Below, one piece after another: positions 11,076 through 21,728 of a stretch of DNA of 64,000 nt; the first letter of the stretch is position 1; the number at the start of each line of letters is the position of its first letter. The DNA comes from Anodontia alba. Lineage: Eukaryota > Mollusca > Bivalvia > Lucinida > Lucinidae. The notes beneath the pieces were generated by a model. That model ran no database searches and had not been told where the DNA came from. It saw only the letters and a list, made by a program, of their open reading frames with translations. The translations under genes were made by a program, and so were the position numbers. The stretch is taken from contig OZ024833.1 of NCBI GenBank assembly GCA_964016985.1, positions 63,629,463 to 63,693,462 of the forward strand, written 5' to 3'.

Positions 11076-11310
11076 AGGTCCCGAGGCTATAAAACATTTT
11101 TCATGCTCAACTCATCTGAGCATGAACTTTTCTCTGCTATTAAATATTAAAATGCCAACAATAGTTGGCATTTTCATATTTATTAGCAGAGAAATACATG
11201 TCCAGCAATAAATAGTTTTCAGTTGTTAGTAATTTGAGATTTATTAGCAGGAAAAAAATTCATGCTCGGCTGAGTTGCGCATGACAAAAATTATAACCCC
11301 AGGGCCACCT
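11076..11310. mobile_element. family J foldback MITE
   Basis: Imperfect terminal inverted repeats of about 50 bp: AGGTCCCGAGG...CATGCTCAACTC at the left and GAGTTGCGCATGAC...CCAGGGCCACCT at the right. The centre is a smaller perfect palindrome, AAAATGCCAACAATAGTTGG. Only one copy was noticed. Confidence 0.6.
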
Positions 11311-11696
11311 TGCATTACATGTCCCAAATAATACTCTAATGGCACTTATTATATGTTATGGGGGTCGGGTGTGGCGAAGGTGTCGTGTATCTTACGTCAC
11401 AAGGGCGTCAAACTGATATTGGCTCACAGTTGGGCAAGGCCTGCTATCCTTGTAGCAGGTAAGAATAGAGGGGGATGTTTTTATTTCTTCGGTTTCTTCA
11501 CTTTCATTCCTGTGCCATTTTTTTCCCTGTCCATCTCTTTTATCTCGTCTAGTGTCTCTTCTATCGTTTTTTTTCTTTCTTTCTCTGGGAGACGACACAA
11601 AATGACCCACAAAGGTTGACGTGTCAATAAACCCCAACACAATTAACCAACTTATTAGATGTTTCGCCATGTTTTAGAGATTTTTTTCCTACACAT

Positions 11697-11792
11697 CAAA
11701 GTCCTTCTGAAAAGGAATACAATCTAAAAGGAGAGAATTTGTTCTCAGCGAGTAGCTTTAGGGTAGCCCCTTTTTCAGAAGGGAGAGACAAT
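11697..11792. repeat. AAAAGGA/TTTAGGGTAG foldback relic
   Basis: Arms CCTTCTGAAAAGGAATAC and GTAGCCCCTTTTTCAGAAGGG form an imperfect hairpin. Relatives are at about 5745, 25715 and 37895. Confidence 0.5.
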
Positions 11793-11813
11793 ACTGGCAG
11801 ACAGCCACTTCTC

Positions 11814-12026
11814 TAGACTGGCTCCAGTCTCCAGTGACTAAATATTTTTCTCATAATCCTGTTTGATACTCCACTAAGATAAAACCAAAAAAACTATCAT
11901 GACTATAAAGGCTGGTCACTAGTGACCAGCCTTTATAGTCATGATATTATTTTGGTTTTATTTTAGTGGACAATTAAACAGATTATAAGAAAAAATATTT
12001 TGTCACTAGAGACTGGAGCCAGTCTA
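11814..12026. mobile_element. family C foldback MITE with perfect 9-bp target duplication
   Basis: Near-perfect inverted repeats TAGACTGGCTCCAGTCTCCA and the matching right end run into a core palindrome around GGCTGGTCACTAGTGACCAGCC. Both sides carry CCACTTCTC (11805-11813 and 12027-12035), a perfect 9-bp duplication. Nine bases is the usual length for Mutator-like transposases; that assignment is an inference. Confidence 0.9.
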
Positions 12027-12273
12027 CCACTTCTCGTATATTCTGTTACAGTGATTGTCCTGAACGGTATTGCGACTACTTAGCGACTTGTTAACGATAA
12101 TGAAACTATTGAAGTCTCATGTATGGCTATTCGGTCTATTGAATAATGGTGTATGTCATTCAGATTGGCGGAGACGTCGTATCATGCAAAAGATGACTTA
12201 ACGCATATACTAACTTCGCAAATAGCAATGCAAAGAACCAGATTGTGAGAATGCACAGGTTTTTCAAAGCCGC

Positions 12274-12552
12274 TATTGCGAAAACACGCCTATTCAAATA
12301 TATCGAAAATTTCACCACCAAAATCTAAAAGTTTTGAGATAAAAGTTTTGATATTATTTTCATATTTCTGCTCAAAACATAGATTGTGGGTGCTCGTTAG
12401 AAACGCCTCGCTGAGGCGGTCTAACGAGTACCCACAATCTGTTTTTGAGCAGAAATTAGAAAAATAACGCATACCCCTGTAAACCCCAGTTTTACTATAT
12501 ATAAACAGTGTGTTTAAGGAGGTCAAAATTATACAGGCATGTTTTCATGATG
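12274..12552. mobile_element. family A foldback MITE, copy 3
   Basis: TATTGCGAAAACACGCC to GTTTTCATGATG, with both end motifs mutated. The central palindrome is present as CGCCTCGCTGAGGCGG. Confidence 0.8.
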
Positions 12553-12639
12553 ACAACCTGAGAAAGAATGACACTGTGGAACTTAATCCTCCTTTTATAA
12601 TGCACTCCTGTCTTTAAGCTCCTCCCACGCCCCTCCCCC

Positions 12640-12760
12640 TAGTAGTTTTCTTACTGACCGTTCCTAGGTGGTTCCTTTGTGATTTCACATGTGGCGTTTG
12701 TTTTGATATTATTTGGTCCTTACCTCTTGTTTTTGGTGCCTCGGGAGGGCTGTGCTTCGT
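12640..12760. repeat. repeat R fragment
   Basis: Carries TTACTGACCGTTCCTAGGTGGTTCC followed by GGTGCCTCGGGAGGGCTGTG, matching the right-hand part of repeat R in inverted orientation relative to 4.9 kb. Confidence 0.4.
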
Positions 12761-12854
12761 AATTATGGCAGTTCCTGAATATCATGACTTAAATGTTTGA
12801 AATAATGTATCTTTGGGCATGCGTGCCAAGGTAAAACTCAGGCTAACCTGCTGT

Positions 12855-13101
12855 AATATGAGCAAGCGCATGACAAAACCAACAAAATGGCATTGGCGCC
12901 CAGCAAAGACTCAGATCAGCCTGGGCATCCGCCCAGTCTGATCAGAGTCTTCGCTGTGCGCTCAATGAATAGCTAAGGACCCAAGCTTTGTTCATGCGGA
13001 CAGCGAAGGCTCTGTTCAGACTGGACGGATGCCCAGGCTGATCTGAGTCTTCGCTAGGCGCACTTGCAATTTTTTGGTTTTGTCATGCGCTGGCTCATAT
13101 T
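12855..13101. mobile_element. family B MITE, full length
   Basis: Long inverted ends AATATGAGCAAGCGCATGAC and GTCATGCGCTGGCTCATATT. The interior has two inverted copies of the GATCAG-CTG-GCATCCGCCCAGTCTGATCAG block, each followed by TCTTCGCT. Confidence 0.8.
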
Positions 13102-13149
13102 AATCTTCATATTCGCTGTATGCTGGAAGAATCTTAGGTCCTTGCTACT

Positions 13150-13250
13150 AGAGATCACCCAGCGAAGCCTCTGACAAGCCGGCGCGGATCTGAGTCTTTG
13201 TTGTGCGCACCAGTCAGAAGATACATTATCTCACGTTTCGGCTTAACAAT
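13150..13250. repeat. family B fragment
   Basis: Partial copy with CACCCAGCGAAGCCTCTGAC and a right end TCACGTTTCGGCTTAA. It directly follows a full family B element. Confidence 0.5.
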
Positions 13251-13635
13251 GCAGTTGTTCGCTCTTCTCTTCGCAGTTGCGTTAAACCGTTTCTGGAGTG
13301 ATGTACACATGGTCAGCATTGCCTGGAGATATGTAAGAACTGAGTATCGCTTTGAGGTAAAAGAAGCATTTCCAATATTAAACTGTAAATGCATTGACCA
13401 TTCACTATTGTTGCATATGTCGGGCTGGTCAGTGTTGGTCATTACTTTTAAAATAAATGTCAAAAAGATTGCCTTTAGAAACAAAGAACACACTACAGAT
13501 TAGAAAACCACGCAGTGAGTAACAAGTTTCTGTCCAGCCTGCAAATGGGTTTAAGCATGTCTATACGATTAGTCGCTTTTCGTAAAAAAGGAAGGGTTAG
13601 TTTTTTCCCATAGCATGTCGTATATTTGATACATA

Positions 13636-13777
13636 CATCACGAAAACATACCTATATAATATTGACCCCCTCAAACCCCACTTTTATATAGCAAAACTGG
13701 GGTTTACAGGGGTATACAGTATTTTTCTTATTTCTGCTCAAAAACATAGATTGTGGGTACTCGTTAGAACCGCCTCG
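13636..13777. mobile_element. family A MITE, copy 4, exact half element
   Basis: Starts CATCACGAAAACATACC and stops at ACCGCCTCG, at or within a few bases of the dyad centre, after which unrelated sequence begins. The breakpoint suggests hairpin-mediated breakage or a replication stop at the palindrome. Confidence 0.8.
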
Positions 13778-14026
13778 TTTTACTGTGAATGCATTTAGGG
13801 TTATTGCTCCTAAAGAAAAAGTTTGATCAGGATCTGCAGTCTTCACCATTCAGTCAGTACATTCTAGACACATAGCGAGATAGTCAAATGTATTATTATA
13901 GCATCATTATGATACTGGACAGTTTGTTGTTTTTTAGATTAAATCGGATTTTGAAGAAAAAAGTTGTGTTTAAAACGGTAAAGAGTTGCGGTGACCGAAT
14001 ACAAGTCCTCTGTGTTATGGACGAAC

Positions 14027-14305
14027 CATCAAGAAAACATACCTATATAATTTGACTCCCTTAAACCCCACTTTTATATAGTAAAACTGGGGTTTACAGG
14101 GGTATACAGTATTTTTCTTATTTCTGCTCAAAAACATAGATTGTGGGTACTCGTTAGAACCGCCTCGTCGAGGCGGTTCTAACGAGTACCCACAATCTAT
14201 GTTTTGAGCAGAAATATAAAAAAATATCAGAATTTTTTATTTGAAAATTTTCCTTCTTTGATTGTAATATTTTCAATACATTTGAATAGGCATTGTTTCG
14301 TAATG
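14027..14305. mobile_element. family A foldback MITE, copy 5
   Basis: CATCAAGAAAACATACC to CATTGTTTCGTAATG. It has a complete palindromic core and the TTTTATATAGTAAAACTGGGG side hairpin. It lies about 250 bp from half-copy 4, in the same orientation. Confidence 0.85.
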
Positions 14306-14554
14306 AGTCTGATCAGGGTGTTCTCTTTTCATACGCATTGATCATAGAGATCATTGGTAAGACCGTGCTGTAGTACAGATTGGCCAATACTTATATAACC
14401 TACATAATGCATTGACAAAACAGCGGTACATTTCGTGTCGCATATAGGTATCTATTAAGTTCTTTTATTTTCTTCCTGCAGCTGAGCTGCGCCCTGAGAA
14501 AAAGGTAAGTTCGGGTAAGTGCGAACATATAAGATCTAGATCACTTAGCTAAGC

Positions 14555-14900
14555 CATTTAGTCTGATCAGATCTTCAGCGCCCAGTTATTCTGTAAACTG
14601 ACAGCGAAGGCATAGACTGGCTCCAGTCTCCAGCGTCTAAATATTTTTCTCATAATAATCCGGTTTGATAATCCACTAATTTAAAACCCAAAAAATATCA
14701 TGACTATAAAGGCTGGTCACTAGTGACCAGCCTCTGTAGTCATGATATTACTTTGGTTTTATTTTAGTGCATTATTAAACAGATTATAAAAAATATTAGT
14801 TTGTCACTAGAGACTGGAGCCAGTCTAGCGAAGGTACTGATCGGTCTGTGCGTATGCGCAGGCTGGACTGGGCCTTCGCTGGCCACATATGCCCAGATGG
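14555..14900. mobile_element. family B MITE split by a family C insertion
   Basis: The left part (TTTAGTCTGATCAGATCTTC...GACAGCGAAGG) and the right part (GCGAAGGTACTGATCGG...GGACTGGGCCTTCGCTGGCC) read as one family B element once the family C element at 14613-14827 is removed. Confidence 0.65.
14613..14827. mobile_element. family C foldback MITE, nested, 9-bp duplication
   Basis: TAGACTGGCTCCAGTCTCCA to GGAGCCAGTCTA with the core GGTCACTAGTGACCAGCCTC. It is flanked by GCGAAGGCA (14604-14612) and GCGAAGGTA (14828-14836), a 9-bp duplication with one mismatch inside the family B host. Confidence 0.88.
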
Positions 14901-14987
14901 CAATTTACCTGGATCAGTTATATTTTGCAAGCGAAGCACAATAAGCCAAACCATCCACTATAACCATTGTCAAAAGGTATATCTAAA

Positions 14988-15267
14988 CATTACGAAAACA
15001 CGCCTATTCAAATATATAGAAAATTTCACCTCCAAAAACTGAAAATTTTCAGATTAAAAAACTCTGACATTTTTCATATTTCTGCTCGAAACATAGATTG
15101 TGGGTACTCGTTAGAACCGCCTCGCCGAGGCGGTTCTAATGAGTATCCACAATCTATGTTTTTGAGCAGAAATAAGAAAAATAATGTATACCCCTGTAAA
15201 CCCCATTTTTACTATATAAAAGTGGGGTTTAAGGGGATCAAAATTATATAGGCGTGTTTTCGTGATG
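14988..15267. mobile_element. family A foldback MITE, copy 6
   Basis: CATTACGAAAACACGCC to GTGTTTTCGTGATG. All three hairpins (CTGAAAATTTTCAG, central palindrome, CCCC..GGGG side hairpin) are present. Confidence 0.88.
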
Positions 15268-15610
15268 AGTAGCAATTTTCGGAAATTTACATCATGGTAC
15301 AATTTGTCAGGAACCGAGTGTGGTAATACATGCCAGACAAAAATTTATCCTATAATTTTGTTAGAAATTTTCTATACAATACATTCTCTCAGAAACACTT
15401 TTACAGTACATATGTCAGAAACAGAGCTTGTAGTACAATTTCTTAGCAGCTGAAACAAAATTTATGGTACAATTTATCAGAAGCTTTCTTCTCAGAAACA
15501 CTTTTACACCAGAATGTGTCAAAACAGTCTCGCCTACGTCATCTACGAAAATGTCTCCACGGAGAATTATAACATGAACCGGGACACAGCATTTCCTACA
15601 AGATTGCATG

Positions 15611-15817
15611 TGTACCCAGCGAAAACTCAGATCAGCCTGCGCATCCGCACAGTCTGATCAGAGTCTTCACAGGGCACTCTGTGTATAGCCAAGGGTCCAA
15701 CGCGTCTTCAGGCGGACAGCGAAGACTCTGATCAGACTGCGTGGATGCGCAGGCTGATCTGAGTCTTCGCTGGGCGCACATGCAATATTGTTGGAAATGC
15801 TGTGCCCCGGCTCGTAT
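15611..15817. mobile_element. family B MITE
   Basis: Contains GTACCCAGCGAAAACTCAGATC and the inverted partner CTGATCTGAGTCTTCGCTGG, with GGATGCGCAGG between. The right end is TGCCCCGGCTCGTATGG. The termini are more degraded than in the 12.9 kb copy. Confidence 0.65.
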
Positions 15818-16084
15818 GGTAGCATCTGTCTATACAACAATTAGTTAGATAAAGGCTACAAAATCCAAATTGCCATAAGACAAAGAATGACAGCTTCCCT
15901 GAAGTTCATCAACAGAAAACTCTCTTTACATAACCTTAGCAATTTGTGTTTACCAATTTATACCACCATGTAAGCTGAGAGCGAGGATTGGGATCTCGCA
16001 AAGCTAGCTGACCGTTCCAAGGCGGTATTTCATTGTGGTACTTTTTGTTTATTGCTAAGTACTGTTGCACTTTCTAATGTTTTT

Positions 16085-16400
16085 TTTCTTTTAACAATTA
16101 TGTAGGCTGATTACATATTCAGTTAAGTTTGGGTAAGAGAGTTCCCATGTTTTGTAAAAAAGTTGCCAACTCTGCTTGCCATCTGTTCATTTTGTGGCTG
16201 CTTTATTGTATTTATTGTACTATAGATTTCATTATTTTCATAAGTCGTCTCAGTAGTTTAATTAAGAACAAACACCCACGAAATGAACAAATGAACAGTT
16301 CAGACAGAAGCTGTTATAAAACACTTCCTCTTATATGCTTTTATTGCATATTGCGAAAACGTAGCCTCAAATGCGTCATTGGTCGGAAATAACCTGTTAC
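16085..16400. repeat. dispersed repeat with GTTCATTTTGTGGCTG motif
   Basis: Shares AATTATGTA-GCTGATTACATATTCAGTTAAGTTTGG and CCAACTCTGCTTGCC with 62700-62860, and in inverted orientation with about 18425-18500. Type unknown. The short frame across it has no recognisable domain. Confidence 0.5.
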
Positions 16401-16639
16401 TCAGGGAACTGACTACATATGGTAGATCGTCTGCCATGTATTAGAAGTGAGACAACTTTATGAATTTTGGTTTGATTTCAAGCCTATCAAGCCTTTTCGA
16501 GCACGTTCTTTCCTGTTAAGGCATAACCGTTTTCAGCGGATAAAACACTTTTGACAAAATCTTTCCTAAATGTACAATCGTTTCCTTTAAACTGTTCCTA
16601 GTGGACAAATTGTCAAAATATAAGTGAAGATGCCCAGGA

Positions 16640-16918
16640 CATCATGAAAACATACCTATATAATTTTGATCCCCTTAAACCCCACTTTTATACAGTAAAA
16701 CTGTGGTTTACAGGGGGCATACATTATTTTTCTTATTTCTGCTCGAAAACATAGATTGTGGGTACTCGTTAGAACCGCCTCAGCGAGGCGGTTCTACCGA
16801 GTACCCACAATCTATCTTTTGAGCAGAAACATGAAAAATATTAGAATTTTTATCTGAAAACTTTCAGTTTTTGGTGGTGACATTTTCAATATATTTGAAT
16901 AGGCATGTTTTCATAATG
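16640..16918. mobile_element. family A foldback MITE, copy 7
   Basis: CATCATGAAAACATACC to CATGTTTTCATAATG. The core reads CCGCCTCAGCGAGGCGG. Confidence 0.85.
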
Positions 16919-16919
16919 A

Positions 16920-17073
16920 AATGCCACAATCACAAAGCACAGCCTTTCTAAGGCATCGAAAGAGAGACTAAGAACAAACAATGACAAAACAAACGCTACG
17001 TATGAAGCCACGACGCTGGAACAAAGAATAACTGCAACAGTTGAACCACCTTGGAACGGTCAGTAGAAAAAAA
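16920..17073. repeat. repeat R fragment
   Basis: GCCACAATCACAAAGCACAG and CCACCTTGGAACGGTCAGTAG match the two ends of the R block at 4.7-4.98 kb. Confidence 0.45.
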
Positions 17074-17075
17074 TA

Positions 17076-17397
17076 CAGTCGACTCTCGTTATCTCGAATT
17101 CCAAGGGACTCTCTGAAGTACTTCGAGATAACCGTACCTCGACATATCAGATTTGCAGAATTGAGGAAAAACTAATTCGAACAACCACATTTAACAAATA
17201 TATGTGTAATTGGACTCTTAAAATTTGGAGACATATTAAAAATATTGTGGAAAAGAGGAGAAATTGCTCCTTCTCCTCTTTTCCACAATATTTTTTTACC
17301 TGTTGTTAGATTTTCATGTTTAGGTAGGGACCAAATTTTCACTTCGAGATAAGCGGTTATTCGAGATAAGCGAGGTCGAGATAACGAGAGTCAACTG
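17076..17397. mobile_element. pogo/Tigger-like MITE (family H), complete
   Basis: Terminal inverted repeats CAGTCGACTCTCGTTATCTC and GATAACGAGAGTCAACTG are flanked by TA on both sides, the expected pogo-type target duplication. The centre is a separate perfect hairpin (about 17237-17293, AATATTGTGGAAAAGAGGAG arms) instead of the GCCTCG core found in the 39.5 kb relative. No transposase. Confidence 0.8.
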
Positions 17398-17420
17398 TAC
17401 TAGGCGATAACAATAGGCAT

Positions 17421-17489
17421 TTGCTAACAGCGTAGATCCAGATGAGATGGATCATAATGAACCGTCTCATCACGATCTACGCTGTTTGA
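17421..17489. repeat. family D hairpin, ATGAGATGG core
   Basis: Ends TTGCTAACAGCGTAGATC and GATCTACGCTGTTTG around the core AGATGAGATGG...CCGTCTCATC. The same core recurs at about 32346-32433. It differs from the GCCGC core of other copies. Confidence 0.7.
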
Positions 17490-18060
17490 CATTCAGTCTT
17501 TCAACTTTACATATAACTTTCTCTCCAATCGATAGTTTGTTAAAGAAAGCAGCCGACAAATATAGTCTGAATTAAGGCGCCGAAAGAGTATAACCAGTTT
17601 AAGCACGTCTTTACAAATACTGTGCTATACGGATTCCGCCTCTACTTTTTTCAAAAATACCTCTGTGGTAAACCTGGTTAGAAACTGGTACTTTCAGCAT
17701 TTTCTCTACTGTATAGTTTGTAAAAAAATGTCTCGTAGAAAGTTTAAGTCAGAGACTGGCTCTAAAATAAGATTTGACATAATCTGCCTGATACAGCTAG
17801 TATGTTACTGAATGTCTATAAAATGTATTGCTCTTAGAAACTGTTTCTCGAATAGTAGTTGTCAAAAAGCCTCTTGACCATGCAAAGTATCATAACAATT
17901 TTACGTGCAGTTCGTCAGATATAACGTCTACACTGTTTTAACCCATTGTAGGTAGAATGAATTCCCCTCACACTATATTTTGGAAGATTCTAATTTCGAT
18001 TTTAGGTATGTCAGGCTATGTGATTTAGATATTCCTAGAGAAAAAATGGCTGAACTATTT

Positions 18061-18128
18061 GCAAACAGTAAAGACCCTGAGCAGACGCCGCGTTCTGCGG
18101 CGTCTGATCTGGGTGTACACTGTTTGCC
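18061..18128. repeat. family D hairpin, GCCGC core
   Basis: GCAAACAGTAAAGACC, then CAGACGCCGCGTTCTGCGGC with GTCTG, then GGGTGTACACTGTTTGC. A short frame reads through it but is incidental. Confidence 0.75.
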
Positions 18129-18139
18129 AATTACACTTT

Positions 18140-18880
18140 TAGGGGTCTCCCGACTACAGTGGGTTAATCACAAACGACCTTTTTATAGTACAATTTCTCG
18201 GAAAAGGGAATATATTTGCGCTTAAAGCACTAAGCACATTTGTAGCAGACGGCATCATAATTTCTTAAGAGATATTCAGACGACGTTTCATGTGAATTGA
18301 CGATTCTCACGAAATGCTGAGCCTTGAGATAAAATAATTAAAGTGTCATCTGCTGTAATTGTAATTAGTGCATTAAAGATTAGATATCTAATGAACTATC
18401 TCTATTGTTCTATTTGACAGACACCCCCTGCACTAGCAAATAGCCACAAAATGAACAAATGGCAAGCGGAGTTGGCAACTCTTTCTCAAAACACCAATTT
18501 CCTCAAGGTTGTTGTCCGCGCGATTATCATTGACCAATAAAATCATACTGCGCGTTTGTACGAAATCGCGGTAACGGTTATTTATAGTCGCGCTATATTT
18601 GTCACTGTGACGTCAGAGTGCATGTATAGAGGGTTATCTGTAAATCGTGGACTGGACTGGGACATAGACAAACAGTGCAGAGCCAGATCAGACATCACAG
18701 AACGTCAAATTACAAGAAGTTATGAGTTAGTTAGTTTAGACATATTTCGAATAAACAAGGAAATGGGATTGGACCACAAGTTATACCAACATTAGATTCG
18801 GTCCTTCCCCTGCAATACAAGCCCACATAATATGTAACAAGATAGTATATAAACTAGGATTTACATCTGAAATCAGTTAA
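18140..18880. other. non-coding, with an inverted fragment of the 16.1 kb repeat
   Basis: About 18425-18500 contains AGCCACAAAATGAACAAATGGCAAGC and GTTGGCAACTCTTTCTC, the reverse complement of the repeat at 16.1-16.4 kb. At 18660-18710 there are weak remains of a family D arm (AAACAGTGCAGAGCCAGATC). Confidence 0.5.
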
Positions 18881-18882
18881 CA

Positions 18883-18883
18883 A

Positions 18884-18927
<44 letters not shown>

Positions 18928-18962
18928 GAATAATAAGAAGAAGAAGAAAAAGAAGAAGAAGA
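18883..18962. repeat. (AAT)n-(AAG)n microsatellite
   Basis: About 15 AAT units change into AAG/GAA units, giving a compound microsatellite. Confidence 0.95.
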
Positions 18963-19968
18963 ATGATATTAAGTAAAAAAAGTTAAGGGTTAAATGAAAC
19001 AGTCTTATGTTCCCTTTCAGGGCCAGTTTCCCAGCCTACACTGAGAGATTTGGGACCCACCAGTGTAGTAAGTGCTTTGATTTCATGTATCGGCTCTTGT
19101 AAGAATGTCAGAAATGAAGCATTACATCTTTAAACGCTATTTATTGCCTACCATTTAGTTAACGAGTTTTATAGATTTCTGCGAAAGTAAATTACTCGAT
19201 AGCTGCGCACAGTAGAAAGTTAATAAACAATTCAGACAGATTGGTGTAAAGGTTAATCTTTTTCTTATTAACTCGGACGTCGATGTGATGATGAGGTTTC
19301 GGAGGAAATATGATTTTATCAAATCCATAGAGGCAATATCGTCTACAGTCAAGATTTGCCTTGATTTTTTTGTTTTGAAAAGCATTTTTGTTGCTTTAAA
19401 TGTGGTAAAAATATCAATCAGATAAAAAAGTAAGAACAGCTACAAGATGCATTTATAAGTCCTGTCTCTAGAACAGATATATTTGTTCAGTAACTTATTA
19501 CTAACACGTAAAAGTCCATGACGGGAAACAACTCTTACAAAACCAACTACATAGTCATTACCAAAATACATAATACATCAAGTCCTAACGAAATACCAAA
19601 CTTAGTTTGAAACATACTAAAGTTAGAAGGGGCACAAGTATGTTACAAGTGTGTTGGAAAATGGAACCTTATCCCCAAACGTTAATCAAATAATCTACAC
19701 CTCAAATGTTTAAACACAGTTCACAAAATATGAAAATCCAAGTGGCATATAAGCCACTTGGAAATCCTATTTCTTTTTTTGTACATTCTGACCAGAACAA
19801 CGGAGTTAATATTTTATGAAAATGCCAAGACTATACAGATAAAAGTAAACTTCAACCTAAATCAGATCACTGACAACAATCTGCCGGTGTTCAAGACTAG
19901 CTAGTTTCGGCCAGTTAGATCTCGACATTGTCCCTCATATATATTTGCTAAACCCGAAATGTGCTTAA
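18963..19968. other. non-coding, no clear gene
   Basis: A small perfect hairpin, TCCAAGTGGCATATAAGCCACTTGGA, lies at about 19739-19765. No coding exon was recognised. The frame over 19155-19385 matches no family I know. Confidence 0.45.
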
Positions 19969-20320
19969 AGGCTCCATGTTCTTCAAAAATAGACAGTTTA
20001 TTGTCCAAGAAAGGTTTAATAAATTGATATATGATATTAATACAATCATAAAATTTGGCATCTGACAGCCTGTAAACTTTCAGTTAATCTCTCCTTCTTG
20101 AAATGAAACGATTTTTATCGTATCTCTGAATTAATGTTGCCAACATCAATTCAGAGATACGATATAAATCATTTCATTTTTGATCCAGTTCAAAAACAAG
20201 AGACTGACTGAAGATTTACAGGCTGTCAGATGCCACATTTTATGACCGTATTGATACTATATGTCATTTTATTAAACCTTCCTTGGATAAACATGTCTAT
20301 TTTTGAGGAATATGGAGCCT
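19969..20320. mobile_element. family F foldback MITE, copy 2 (uninterrupted)
   Basis: AGGCTCCATGTTC to TATGGAGCCT. The left flank is TTAA (19965-19968) and the right flank CTTA, a mutated duplication. The long inner palindrome centres on GTTGCCAACATCAATTC. It shows the intact form of the interrupted element at 8969-9608. Confidence 0.8.
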
Positions 20321-20760
20321 CTTATGTCCACAAGCGACGAAACTATACGTTGTACATACTATACTAAAGATAGCAGACAGAGTCGTTTACGATCGCCACA
20401 CAGCATTATCGCCAGCTGTACTGAAGAATGATTCTAAAAGGAATGACCCTTGAGAGTAATGAACACACACATACCTGTGTCTAGCCTAGCCACTATGAAA
20501 TGAATAATATGTATACAAAATCATCTATTTGCATTAAAATGTACAGTTTTATTGCTAGTCTACACTCCTTTTTCAATTTTAACGCATGATAATACTTAGC
20601 CAAGATATGTATTGGAGACTCTACTAAATAGACTTGCCATTGTTAACAAGTTGATAACCTTTTAATAATAAACAAAAATAATCAGACTTTTATTTATCAG
20701 AGTAAAACTAGCAGCTAGTCTAACCTGTGTCTGATCTCAACTGTATCGAAATCTTGACAA

Positions 20761-20768
20761 CCAAAAAA

Positions 20769-20801
<33 letters not shown>

Positions 20802-21097
20802 AAACAAACACAAAAAAACAAAAAAACAAAAAACAAAAAAACAAACAAACAAAAAACAAAACAAAAAAAACAAAACAAACTACAACAACAAACAAACAAA
20901 CAAACATAAAACAACAACAACAAAAAACAAACAAACAACAACAAACAAACAAACAAACAAACAAACAAACAAAACAAACAAACAACAACAACAAACAAAA
21001 CAACAACAACAACAACAACAACAACAAAAACAAAAAACAAAGCAAAAAACAACAAAAAAAAAAAAACAACAACAACAAAAAAACAAACAAAAAAAAA
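20761..21097. repeat. (CAAA)n/(CAA)n low-complexity tract
   Basis: About 335 bp of almost pure C/A sequence mixing CAAA, CAAAA and CAA units. All long frames here (Val/Cys/Phe/Leu-rich on minus, Lys/Gln/Asn-rich on plus) are artefacts. Confidence 0.97.
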
Positions 21098-21536
21098 CCC
21101 AATAAATACTGTATAATTACTTTATTCAGCAGTCGTTCAATTTTGTAGTTCTGGCAGATAGTTGAAGCGTTGCGTTTCAGAATTGTTCAGCTTGTTAGTG
21201 ATGTTTTTGTTTATATTTTAGAATTGCAAGGGAACGGAGTGATGCAATTGATGTTTATTTTCCAGAACTGCTGAGCGATCGTATCGAAATATACTTCATT
21301 ATACTCTTGTGTTGGCCAGTCACTCAGCGACAACAGGTGTCTGGCTGATAAAATTTTGGTATTTTTGTTTCAGAATAGCCAATAGTCTGTGCGGCAATAA
21401 TGTGTCTTATTTAGAAACCTGCTGATGACACATTGTTTTCATAGATTGAGACAAACTCAGTCTGCTAATGACAAGTTGTTTATTTGTTTTCCATTAATAT
21501 ACGTAATATACTGTTCCTATCAAATAGCTTAAACGC

Positions 21537-21728
21537 TTAGCACTCTGGATAAAATTTTCAGTAGACGACATTTTGAAATATTTTTCTTATTTTTCCCAGA
21601 GAACAGGTTTTGATATTTCATGCAAATTGTCTCCTACAATTTGCATGGAATGTCGAAACCTGTTTTCTGGGAAAATTAAGACAATATCATCAATTTGTCA
21701 CTTGCTGAATTAGCCCAGAGAGTGCTAA
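21537..21728. mobile_element. family G foldback MITE
   Basis: TTAGCACTCTGG...AGTAGACGACATTTTG at the left is mirrored by TTGCTGAATTAGCCCAGAGAGTGCTAA at the right. The inner arms are TTTCCCAGAGAACAGGTTTT and AACCTGTTTTCTGGGAAAA around a CATGCAAATTGTCTCC loop. Relatives lie at 23.5, 34.6, 36.3, 41.1, 41.3 and 41.9 kb. Confidence 0.8.

Noticed and set aside
20720..21102. Long Val/Cys/Leu/Phe-rich frames on minus
   Set aside because: Entirely inside a (CAAA)n/(CAA)n tract.
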